A stretch of 20,528 nt of DNA from Alphaproteobacteria bacterium. GTDB taxonomy: Bacteria; Pseudomonadota; Alphaproteobacteria; UBA7887. Below the pieces are notes generated by a model. The model was not told the origin of the DNA. It ran no database searches and saw only the letters and a program-made list of their open reading frames with translations. The translations under genes were made by a program, and so were the position numbers. Shown here piece after piece: positions 8,253 through 15,251 of this stretch (the first letter of the stretch is position 1; each line of letters begins with the position of its first letter). Location: the NCBI GenBank assembly GCA_028289725.1, contig JANQOH010000321.1, forward strand, positions 1 through 20,528. The letters run 5' to 3'.

Positions 8253-9085
8253 CGCGGTTCTCCATCCAACGCACGGACTGTCGACCTTCCTGGCCGCAAC
8301 ATGTCCACAAACGGCATAACACTAAAGACAAAGAATGTAAGGGCCGCCACGACGATACTCGGACCCGACGGCGTATCCCACTGCAGTGAGCCAAATAGAC
8401 CTGCGACGACGGAGAGAACACCAAATAAGGCAGCCAGAATGGCCATCTGTTCCGGCCCGGTTGAAAACCGCCGTGCCGTGGCGGCGGGTATTAATAGCAT
8501 CGCGGTGACCAGGAGGATCCCAACGATCTTCATGGCGATGGCAACCACAGCCGCGAGCAACAGCATAAACACGATATTCGCTCGGTCGACCGCCAGGCCT
8601 TCCGCGCTGGCCAAATCGCGGTTCACGGTGCCCGCAAAAAGAGTATTCCAAATCATGGCGAGGACGCCGAGTACGACAGCGCCGCCGACCCAAATTGTGA
8701 CAATATCCGCCCGCGAAACCGCAAGAATGTCGCCGAAAAGAAAACCCATCAGATCAATACGGACCCACGTCATGAATGCGAGGACCACCAGGCCCACCGC
8801 CAAGGTGGAATGTGCAAGCAACCCAAGCAGCGTGTCACCCGACAATGACGCGCGCCGCTGCAACAACAACAAGGCCCCCGCAACCGCTGCCGACACGGCA
8901 AACACCGCGAGCGATATATTAGCCTCGAACAGGAGGCCCAGGGCGACACCCATAAGCGCCGCATGCGAGAGGGTGTCGCCAAAATAGGCGAGCCTTCGCC
9001 ACACAATGAAACAGCCGAGCGGACCGGCGACGAGGGCGGTCCCAAGCCCAGCGAGCAGCGCGCGAACGAAAAAGTCATCCAACAT
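8249..9085 (-). CDS. znuB: Zinc ABC transporter, permease
   Basis: 278 aa, very hydrophobic with about 8-9 TM helices, typical of the ABC-3 metal permease family. It forms the membrane channel of ZnuABC. The family opening MLDDFFVRALLAGLGTALVAG and the central SLSGDTLLGLLAHSTLAVGL region are visible. It starts 3 bp after the znuC stop and overlaps zur by 4 bp, so the three genes form one operon. Zinc specificity is inferred from zur and the Zur operators; the same family also carries manganese. Confidence 0.93.
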   Translation of the reverse strand: MLDDFFVRALLAGLGTALVAGPLGCFIVWRRLAYFGDTLSHAALMGVALGLLFEANISLAVFAVSAAVAGALLLLQRRASLSGDTLLGLLAHSTLAVGLVVLAFMTWVRIDLMGFLFGDILAVSRADIVTIWVGGAVVLGVLAMIWNTLFAGTVNRDLASAEGLAVDRANIVFMLLLAAVVAIAMKIVGILLVTAMLLIPAATARRFSTGPEQMAILAALFGVLSVVAGLFGSLQWDTPSGPSIVVAALTFFVFSVMPFVDMLRPGRSTVRALDGEPR

Positions 9086-9088
9086 GCT

Positions 9089-9919
9089 TTAGTCCGTCAC
9101 CACAGCGCGGCCCGCATTGCTGGGCGAATGATGTCCATCTCCTGTGCCGCGAACGTCGGAAACGGTACCGTCGTCCTCGTGTATGCGTCCGTCGTCCGGT
9201 TGCGTGTGGTCGTCATGGTGTTGATAGACCGCAAGCGCCGACGCCGCGTGCGCGCCGAAGAGGGCTTTGTACTCGGGGCTCTCGGCCACGGCCGTTGGTG
9301 TGCCCGAACAGCATACGTGGCCGTTCAGGCAAACAACGCGATCGGTCGCCGACATCACCACGTGAAGATCGTGGGAGATAAGAAGCACGCCGCATCGCAA
9401 CTCGTCGCGGATACGCATGATCAATTCATAAAGCGCAATCTCGCCGCCAAAGTCGACGCCCTGCACCGGTTCGTCGAGGACAAGGAGATTCGGCCTGCGG
9501 GCGATCGCGCGGGCGAGAAGAACCCGCTGAAATTCTCCGCCCGACAAGTTTCGCACTTCGGATTGCATCAAATGGTCGACCCCGGTCAGATCCATCGCGG
9601 CGTTGGCGGCGGATTTTGAAACCGATCCCGTCAGGCGCATAAAACGCTGAACCGATAGTGGCAGCGTCCAGTCAATGCTGATGCTTTGCGGCACGTAGGA
9701 TAGTTTCAGGCCCGACTGAATGGCTGCCTTTCCCTCGTCCGGCCGCAGCAGACCGAGCATCATTTTCGCTGTCGTCGATTTTCCTGAGCCATTCGGCCCG
9801 ATTAGACTCACTATTTCCGCTTCGCCAACGGTCAGGGAAACGCCGCGCACCAACCAACGGCCCCCACGCATCGCGCCTGCATTCTCCAGTTGAGCGAGTG
9901 GTCCAGATTTCTGAGCCAT
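9089..9919 (-). CDS. znuC: Zinc ABC transporter, ATP-binding protein
   Basis: 276 aa ABC ATPase that powers zinc import through ZnuB. Walker A GPNGSGKST at 41-49, signature LSGGE at 125-129, Walker B LLVLDEP at 145-151 and the switch His at 183 (ISHDLHVV) are all intact. The C-terminal 45 or so residues (from YQHHDDHTQ at about 232) form a His/Asp-rich tail ending GDGHHSPSNAGRAVVTD, a possible zinc-sensing extension seen in some ZnuC proteins. First gene of the minus-strand operon; its promoter lies at 9968-9996, giving a leader of about 40 nt without an obvious strong Shine-Dalgarno. Confidence 0.94.
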   Translation of the reverse strand: MAQKSGPLAQLENAGAMRGGRWLVRGVSLTVGEAEIVSLIGPNGSGKSTTAKMMLGLLRPDEGKAAIQSGLKLSYVPQSISIDWTLPLSVQRFMRLTGSVSKSAANAAMDLTGVDHLMQSEVRNLSGGEFQRVLLARAIARRPNLLVLDEPVQGVDFGGEIALYELIMRIRDELRCGVLLISHDLHVVMSATDRVVCLNGHVCCSGTPTAVAESPEYKALFGAHAASALAVYQHHDDHTQPDDGRIHEDDGTVSDVRGTGDGHHSPSNAGRAVVTD

Positions 9920-9967
9920 GAAATAAGAAAGAGGCCGCTAGAATAGGTGACAACGAAGTTGCGTTGA

Positions 9968-9996
9968 ATTATCTCAAACGTTATATCGTCACGCAA
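9968..9996 (-). promoter_or_regulatory. znuCB-zur-zevAB promoter with Zur-type operator
   Basis: Read on the minus strand: -35 TTGCGT (9991-9996), a 17-bp spacer, and -10 GATAAT (9968-9973). The spacer holds an imperfect palindrome at 9977-9990 (GACGATATAACGTT on this strand) matching 10 of 14 bases of the better palindrome 27 bp away. Zinc-loaded Zur bound here would block RNA polymerase. Confidence 0.72.
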
Positions 9997-10017
9997 GCAG
10001 CCGGATGTTATAACATC
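9986..10017 (+). promoter_or_regulatory. znuA promoter and perfect Zur palindrome
   Basis: GATGTTATAACATC at 10004-10017 is a perfect 14-bp palindrome of the alphaproteobacterial Zur type. It overlaps a plausible -10 TATAAC (10009-10014), with a weak -35 TCGTCA at 9986-9991 spaced 17 bp. The resulting leader to znuA would be about 38 nt. The operator assignment is more secure than the exact promoter hexamers. Confidence 0.75.
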
Positions 10018-10058
10018 ACGTTCTTTCACTCATTCAGACCTCTATCTAGGATCGCGTC

Positions 10059-11066
10059 ATGCGCCCGGTGAAAGCCATCTTTTTGGGGACCATGTTTCTC
10101 GCTTCCGGAGCCGCGGCGGAAGAGGCTGACATTGCGGTGGTTGCTTCCATCAAGCCCGTCCATTCGCTTGTGGCGTCGGTCATGGAGGGTGTCGCCACAC
10201 CGGCGCTGATCATGGATGGGGCGGGATCCCCTCACACATACGCCTTGCGACCCTCACAGGCGCGAATGCTCGAATCCGCCGATGTGGTATTTTGGGTTGG
10301 CCACACGCTCGAGGCTTTCCTCGAGAAGCCGCTCAAAACGCTCGGGGCGGGATCCACGACGGTCGCGCTTTTGGATGCCAAAGGCGTGTCGCGACTCAAT
10401 TTCCGCGGCGGTGAGGCTTTCTAGTCCCCTGACCACATGGTCCATGGAAGTGCGCACAGCGACGACGGTCACGAGGATGGCCACAATGATCATTCAGATC
10501 ATGAAAACGCGCATACGGAAGCGCATGCCGGGCACGCTCATCTCAGCGTCGATCCCCACATCTGGCTTGACCCCAAGAACGCCAAAGCGCTTGTCCCGCA
10601 CATTGAGCAAACCCTTGCCGAAGCGGACCCTGCGAACGCCGCGAGGTATCGCACGAACGCCGAAGCTTTGATGGCAAAACTCGACTTGCTCACCAGTGAC
10701 GTCGCGGCGGAACTTGGCGCCGTCAAGGGACGGGGGTTCGTCGTGTTTCATGATGCGTACCAATATTTTGAGGTACGGTTTGGGCTTCAGTCGTCGGGTG
10801 CAATCACCCTATCGCCAGAGATCTTGCCGGGCGCGGAACGCGTCGCCGAAATTCGCGAGCGGATTCGAACGTCTGGCGTCGTTTGCGTCTTCGCCGAACC
10901 CCAATTCGAGCCAAAGCTCGTCTCGACGGTTCTCGAAGGCAGCGAGGCGACGAGCGGCGTATTGGACCCATTGGGCACGTCCCTAGACCAGGGGCCTGAT
11001 CTCTATTTCGACCTTATCCGCGATATGGCCCGGTCGTTTAGGAGCTGCCTCGACACTGTGAGTTAG
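10059..11066 (+). pseudogene. znuA: znuA, zinc-binding periplasmic protein, interrupted by one in-frame TAG
   Basis: Solute-binding component of ZnuABC. The frame starts at ATG 10059 (AGGA site upstream), with a signal peptide ending near AAA before EEAD at about residue 20 and the zinc-ligand region KPVHSLVASV (H35). After 121 codons a TAG at 10422-10424 stops translation. The same frame is then open to 11066, so the full form would be about 335 aa, normal for ZnuA. The part after the stop contains the His-rich loop (DHMVHGSAHSDDGHEDGH and onward), DPHIWLDPKN and VFHDAYQYFE, the family's zinc sites. No indel is needed; a single base change from GAG or CAG explains it. TAG is an ordinary stop elsewhere in the window (emrA, rlmE, rsmB). 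Sequence error is possible. Confidence 0.85.
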
Positions 11067-11104
11067 CGCGTCAATTCGCGTACCGGATCTGAGCCGGTAC
11101 CGCT

Positions 11105-11134
11105 AAACAACACCGCTGGTCTCGCGCCGCGGTG
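11105..11134 (-). terminator. Probable terminator of tRNA-Gln
   Basis: On the minus strand, CACCGC and GCGGTG (plus coordinates 11129-11134 and 11111-11116) form a 6-bp stem with a 12-nt loop, followed by TTGTTT. It starts about 12 nt past the tRNA 3' end. The long loop makes it modest. Confidence 0.45.
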
Positions 11135-11146
11135 AGGTAGGGGATT

Positions 11147-11220
11147 TGGCTGGGGGACCTGGATTCGAACCAGGACTGGTCGGGTCAGAGCCGACAGTTC
11201 TACCGTTAAACTATCCCCCA
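11147..11220 (-). tRNA. tRNA-Gln (anticodon CTG)
   Basis: 74 nt including an encoded CCA. The acceptor stem TGGGGGA/TCCCCCA is perfect with discriminator G, and the U1-A72 pair is typical of tRNA-Gln. The anticodon stem GTCGG/CCGAC closes the loop CTCTGAC, giving anticodon CTG (reads CAG). The T arm CCTGG-TTCGAAT-CCAGG is complete. It lies between znuA and ppx on the opposite strand. A weak upstream -35 TTGACT with a 17-nt spacer to TACCGT may be its promoter. Confidence 0.96.
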
Positions 11221-11455
11221 TCGGCGCCGATTTAGGCCGCCCGCCTAGGGCCCGCACAAGACGCGGTGGGACCGGCGCACGGTAAGAGTCGGGTGTCGCC
11301 AAGTCAAGCTGCGAGCCGGGCGCTGTCTGTGGTAAACTAGCCATGAAAAAAACAGTGCGCGGTGGCCTGGGCTCAAGACCGAGGTGCCGCGCCGAGGCGT
11401 CGCTGCGAGTCTTGCGTCTTGCGATGCGGCGTCCGCACAGGGAGGAGAGAGCGGC

Positions 11456-12493
11456 TTGTCGGGCAACGCCTGCAGCGACAGCAAAGGGTCATGCGCGCCG
11501 TGCTCAACCGCCGAAAGCGCGTGTTTTGCCGCCCTTGATCTCGGTACCAACAATTGCCGCCTCTTGATCGCAACGCCGGCCGCCGACGGCTTTGAGGTTA
11601 TCGATGCCTTTTCACGCATCGTGCGGCTGGGCGAGGGGATGGGTGATCCCGAGGATCCCTTGGTGCTCTCGGAACCCGCCATGCGACGGACCGTAAAGGC
11701 GCTCCGCGTGTGCGCGAGCAAAATGCGTCGCCATGGCGTGAAGGCGGCGCGCTGCGTTGCCACGGAAGCGTGCCGTCGGGCCGATAACGCGAGTGGCTTT
11801 TTGCGCCGTGTCAAACGCCAAACGGGCCTCGAACTCGAGGTGATCACGTGCGACGAGGAAGCGGAGCTTGCCGTCTCTGGCTGCACGCCGCTAATCGACC
11901 CGGACGCGAGTCACGCCTTGATATTCGATATTGGTGGCGGCTCGACCGAGCTGACTTGGGTTGATTTGTCGGGGACGCGCGCCCAGGTTCTTGCGGCGCA
12001 TTCGATTCCGTGCGGCGTCATCACCTTGGCCGAACGCTTCGGACGCGACCGATTCACGCTTGAGGAATACGACACGATGATCGGCCATATTGCCGACATG
12101 GTCGCACCGTTCGAGGAGCGCCATCAAGTCAGCCGCACGATCCGAAACGGCAAGGTTCAAATGATCGGGACCTCGGGAACCGTCACCACCTTGGCCGGCG
12201 TCGATATGGATTTGCAGCGCTACGATCGTGCGCGGGTCGACGGCACCGCCCTCGCGTTCGACCGGGTCGCCAAAGTGTCGCGTGATCTGGCCTTGCTTGA
12301 TCTCAACGGTCGCGCCGCCCATCCCTGTATCGGGCGCAACCGTGCCGACTTGGTGGTTGGCGGCTGCGCGCTGCTTGAAGCGATGTGCCGGACTTGGCCG
12401 GTCGGCGCGCTGACCGTCGCTGACCGTGGCGTGCGCGAAGGTATTCTCTACGATCTGATGGCCACGACGCCATCGTCCGCGCACCCGTCTTAA
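11456..12493 (+). CDS. ppx: Ppx/GppA family exopolyphosphatase / pppGpp phosphohydrolase
   Basis: Phosphatase of the sugar-kinase/actin fold that degrades polyphosphate or converts pppGpp to ppGpp. I chose TTG 11456 because AGGAG sits 8 nt before it; an in-frame GTG at 11384 would add 24 poor residues. From TTG the protein has 345 aa, close to the short alphaproteobacterial form. ALDLGTNNCRLL (phosphate 1 motif, about 26-37), SRIVRLGEG (about 53-61), FDIGGGSTEL (phosphate 2 motif, 157-166) and GTSGTVTTLAG are present. The N-terminal 23 residues carry four Cys (6, 13, 16, 23). rlmE follows after 6 bp, a common alphaproteobacterial pair. Ppx versus GppA activity cannot be told apart by sequence. 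Confidence 0.88.
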   Translation: MSGNACSDSKGSCAPCSTAESACFAALDLGTNNCRLLIATPAADGFEVIDAFSRIVRLGEGMGDPEDPLVLSEPAMRRTVKALRVCASKMRRHGVKAARCVATEACRRADNASGFLRRVKRQTGLELEVITCDEEAELAVSGCTPLIDPDASHALIFDIGGGSTELTWVDLSGTRAQVLAAHSIPCGVITLAERFGRDRFTLEEYDTMIGHIADMVAPFEERHQVSRTIRNGKVQMIGTSGTVTTLAGVDMDLQRYDRARVDGTALAFDRVAKVSRDLALLDLNGRAAHPCIGRNRADLVVGGCALLEAMCRTWPVGALTVADRGVREGILYDLMATTPSSAHPS

Positions 12494-12499
12494 CCCGCC

Positions 12500-13234
12500 A
12501 TGGCGCGTTCTAAGAAAGGGAGCCGGGGCAAACGGGGCCCGGGCGGGCGGCAGCTGGCGGAACGTGTCAAGACGGCGCGCGGTCGCCCGATTTCGTCGAC
12601 ACGTTGGCTTCAGCGCCAACTCAATGATCCCTATGTCAGCCGCGCCCGCGCCGAAGGCTATCGGAGCCGCGCGGCATATAAGCTGATTGAAATCGATGAT
12701 CGGTTCGGCGTGCTCAAGCGCGGCGCCAAAGTGATCGATTTGGGCGCCGCGCCTGGCGGGTGGACGCAGGTGACCGTCGAGCGCGTCCGCGCTGATCAAG
12801 ATGGCGGTGGCGAAGTCTTGGCGGTCGATTTATCGGACATGGAGCCGGTCCAGGGCGCGACATTTGTCCAACTGGATTTCATGGAGCCGGACGCCGACAC
12901 GAAGTTGGCCGACGCCCTCGGCGGCCGGGCGGACATTGTACTGAGCGATATGGCGGCCCCCGCGACCGGGATCCCGCGTGTCGATCATCTGCGTATCATG
13001 GCGCTCTGCGAAGCGGTTCTGGATTTCGCCGGAACGGTCCTGGCGCCCGATGGCGCGCTGGTGTCCAAAGTGCTGCGTGGTGGTGGCGAAGCGGCCTTCG
13101 TGCGCGACCTCAAACAGGCGTTCCGTAAGGTCAAGCACGTCAAACCGCCGGCCAGTCGGGCCGATTCCGCGGAAATGTATGTGGTGGCGATGGGATTTCG
13201 CGGCCTGGCTGGCGTTGAACGGCCGCGCGACTAG
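12500..13234 (+). CDS. rlmE: 23S rRNA (uridine-2'-O)-methyltransferase
   Basis: RlmE/FtsJ methylates the 2'-O of U2552 (E. coli numbering) in 23S rRNA with S-adenosylmethionine, helping 50S maturation. 244 aa, with a basic N-terminal extension (about 1-30) typical of Alphaproteobacteria. The catalytic tetrad is intact: K61 (AAYKLIEID), D150 (LSDMAAPATG), K190 (VSKVLRGG) and E225 (SAEMYVV). The SAM loop LGAAPGGW lies at 81-88. It starts 6 bp after ppx with no ribosome site of its own, suggesting coupled translation. Confidence 0.95.
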   Translation: MARSKKGSRGKRGPGGRQLAERVKTARGRPISSTRWLQRQLNDPYVSRARAEGYRSRAAYKLIEIDDRFGVLKRGAKVIDLGAAPGGWTQVTVERVRADQDGGGEVLAVDLSDMEPVQGATFVQLDFMEPDADTKLADALGGRADIVLSDMAAPATGIPRVDHLRIMALCEAVLDFAGTVLAPDGALVSKVLRGGGEAAFVRDLKQAFRKVKHVKPPASRADSAEMYVVAMGFRGLAGVERPRD

Positions 13235-13244
13235 GGGCGGAGGT

Positions 13245-13496
13245 TTACTCCGCGGTCTCGGGTATTTTTTCGCGGGCGGTCTCCGCGGCCGACCAATCGG
13301 CGTCCTCGGCGGCATCGGCACGCGACGCGTGATTGTCTTCGGATGCCTCATGGAAGACATCGGGATTGGTTGCGTCTTTTTCATCGGATGTCGTACTTGC
13401 GGCAACCGTTTGCGATTCGGCAAAAGCCTCATCAGCCGGTTGTTTCGCAACCGGTTTTTCGGCACGTTTTGGTCCGGTGGTGGTCCAAATCAGCAT
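13245..13496 (-). CDS. Small acidic, probably disordered protein of unknown function
   Basis: 83 aa from the ATG at 13494-13496, chosen because GAGGAG lies exactly 6 nt before it; the ATG two codons upstream directly abuts that site. The first ten residues, MLIWTTTGPK, are followed by a Lys-containing stretch (RAEKPVAK) and then a low-complexity region rich in Ala, Glu, Asp, Ser and Thr with no predicted fold. It is convergent with rlmE (10-bp gap) and divergent from guaB. No family recognised. The composition could also arise by chance in GC-rich DNA, but the ribosome site and the frame support a gene. Confidence 0.45.
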   Translation of the reverse strand: MLIWTTTGPKRAEKPVAKQPADEAFAESQTVAASTTSDEKDATNPDVFHEASEDNHASRADAAEDADWSAAETAREKIPETAE

Positions 13497-13594
13497 GGCC
13501 ATCTCCTCATTCGCATTCCTGCGTCCGCGTAGAGCGGCCGGCCCGCGGCTTGGGCTCGGCTTAAAACAAGTTGCTCTCGTGCCGATTGAGTCGT

Positions 13595-13659
13595 AGTGAC
13601 AGCGGTCACGCGCCGAACTATGCCGGAAGTGACGGCGATCACATGTGATGCGGCTCACA
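13595..13659. promoter_or_regulatory. Cluster of three CRP-like palindromic sites upstream of guaB
   Basis: TGTGA-N6-TCACA, the exact CRP consensus core, lies at 13644-13659. An AGTGA-N6-TCACA site abuts it at 13628-13643, and AGTGA-N6-TCACG lies at 13595-13610. Centre spacings are about 33 and 16 bp. The cluster is 56 bp before the guaB ATG and about 100 bp before the divergent small gene. A CRP/FNR-family regulator is inferred; E. coli guaB is known to be CRP-influenced. Confidence 0.55.
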
Positions 13660-13715
13660 GGTGATCGCCGGAGGTGTCCGGCTAGATTGGCGTTACCCAG
13701 ACCCCGGGAGAGCTT

Positions 13716-15179
13716 ATGGACCTTATCGACGCACTGACCTTCGACGATGTGTTGATCCAGCCGGGCGAAAGCGCGGTCTTGCCCGCCGATGCGGAGACCG
13801 AGACCCGGTTCACGCGCGACATCACGCTTGGCATTCCCTTGATCTCCGCGGCGATGGACACGGTGACCGAGTCGGAGCTGGCCATTGCCATGGCGCAGGC
13901 CGGCGGGATCGGGGTGATCCATAAAAATCTGGACATGGCCGAACAGGCGGATGAGGTGCGCCGGGTCAAGAAGTTTGAATCCGGCATGGTCATCAACCCG
14001 GTGACGGTCTCGCCGGAGACCAGTTTGGCCGAGGTCCAGGCGCTACAGCAGCGCCACAAAATCTCGGGTTTTCCCGTCGTCGAGCGGGACAATGGCCGTT
14101 TGGTCGGCATCGTGACAAACCGCGACGTGCGGTTCGCGACCGATCCCGACACGCCCGTGCGCGAGCTGATGACCCACGAAGATCTGGTGACGGTGGAAGA
14201 GGGCATCGGCTTCGATCAAGCCAAGAAACTGCTGCACCAGCACCGGATCGAGAAATTGCTGGTGGTGGACGAGGCGCACCATTGCGTTGGCCTGATCACG
14301 GTGACCGACATTGAGAAAGCGCGTGCTTTCCCGAACGCTTGCAAGGACGACAAAGGCCGGCTTCGGGTGGCGGCCGCCGTCGGTGTTGGCGACGCGGGCA
14401 TTGAACGCGCCCGCGCCTTGATCGATGCCGAAGTCGATGTATTGGTCGTCGATACCGCGCATGGTCATTCAAGTGGTGTTTTGGATACCGTCGGCAAAGC
14501 CAAATCGCTGTCGAACTACACGCAAATTGTCGGCGGCAATGTGGCGACGGCGGATGGCGCCCGCGCCCTCATCGATGCCGGTGCGGACGCCGTCAAAGTC
14601 GGTATTGGCCCAGGCTCGATTTGTACCACGCGCGTGGTGGCAGGCGTCGGCGTGCCGCAATATACCGCGATTACCGAAACCTCGGCTGTGTGCCGTGACG
14701 CGGGCGTGCCGGCGATCGCCGATGGTGGCGTCCGTTATTCCGGTGACTTGGCCAAAGCGGTCGCCGCGGGCGCGGACAGTGTGATGATTGGATCGCTTCT
14801 GGCCGGCACGACGGAGAGCCCCGGCGAGGTCTATCTGTACCAAGGCCGAAGCTATAAGGCCTATCGCGGCATGGGATCGCTCGGCGCGATGGCGCGGGGC
14901 TCCGCGGATCGCTACTTCCAACAGGAGGTCGCGGATACGCTGAAACTCGTACCGGAAGGTATTGAAGGGCAGGTGCCTTTCAAGGGCCCCGTTGGCGGCG
15001 TGATCCACCAACTGGTCGGCGGCTTACGGGCGGCGATGGGCTATACGGGCAATCGCACGATCCAAGATTTCCAGCGCAACACGCGGTTCATGCGCGTGAC
15101 CGGCGCCGGCCAGCGCGAAGGCCATGTGCACGATGTAACGATCACCCGCGAGGCGCCGAATTATAACCCGAAGGCGTGA
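13716..15179 (+). CDS. guaB: Inosine-5'-monophosphate dehydrogenase
   Basis: Oxidises IMP to XMP with NAD+, the committed step of guanine nucleotide synthesis; cytosolic tetramer. 487 aa, the normal bacterial length. N-terminal barrel start LTFDDVLIQPGES (8-20), two CBS domains at about 95-205 (SGFPVVERDNGRLVGIVTNRD, then the second near 180-200), IVGGNVAT, and the active-site loop GIGPGSICTTR with catalytic C303. IADGGVRYSGD (phosphate binding) and GMGSLGAM are intact. GGGAGAG precedes the ATG. CRP-like sites lie upstream; rsmB follows after 72 bp. Confidence 0.97.
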   Translation: MDLIDALTFDDVLIQPGESAVLPADAETETRFTRDITLGIPLISAAMDTVTESELAIAMAQAGGIGVIHKNLDMAEQADEVRRVKKFESGMVINPVTVSPETSLAEVQALQQRHKISGFPVVERDNGRLVGIVTNRDVRFATDPDTPVRELMTHEDLVTVEEGIGFDQAKKLLHQHRIEKLLVVDEAHHCVGLITVTDIEKARAFPNACKDDKGRLRVAAAVGVGDAGIERARALIDAEVDVLVVDTAHGHSSGVLDTVGKAKSLSNYTQIVGGNVATADGARALIDAGADAVKVGIGPGSICTTRVVAGVGVPQYTAITETSAVCRDAGVPAIADGGVRYSGDLAKAVAAGADSVMIGSLLAGTTESPGEVYLYQGRSYKAYRGMGSLGAMARGSADRYFQQEVADTLKLVPEGIEGQVPFKGPVGGVIHQLVGGLRAAMGYTGNRTIQDFQRNTRFMRVTGAGQREGHVHDVTITREAPNYNPKA

Positions 15180-15251
15180 ACCGACCGGTTCATCGGATGT
15201 CCCGCGCCATAGCGTTTTTGTTTGTGATCTAATCGTTCGTTACAAAAGCAA

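Noticed and set aside
10059..11066. Frameshift or wholesale stop-codon reassignment to explain split znuA
   Set aside because: Both halves are in the same frame (offset 378 = 126 codons), so there is no indel; TAG ends emrA, rlmE and rsmB normally, so TAG is not reassigned.
11080..11100. GTACCGG/CCGGTAC hairpin after znuA as a terminator
   Set aside because: A perfect 7-bp stem but no T-run on either side; it may be structural or chance.
13245..13922. Minus-strand frame of 225 codons extending over the guaB start
   Set aside because: The upstream part overlaps guaB and the CRP-like sites; the GAGGAG site supports a start at 13496, so only the last 83 codons are kept.
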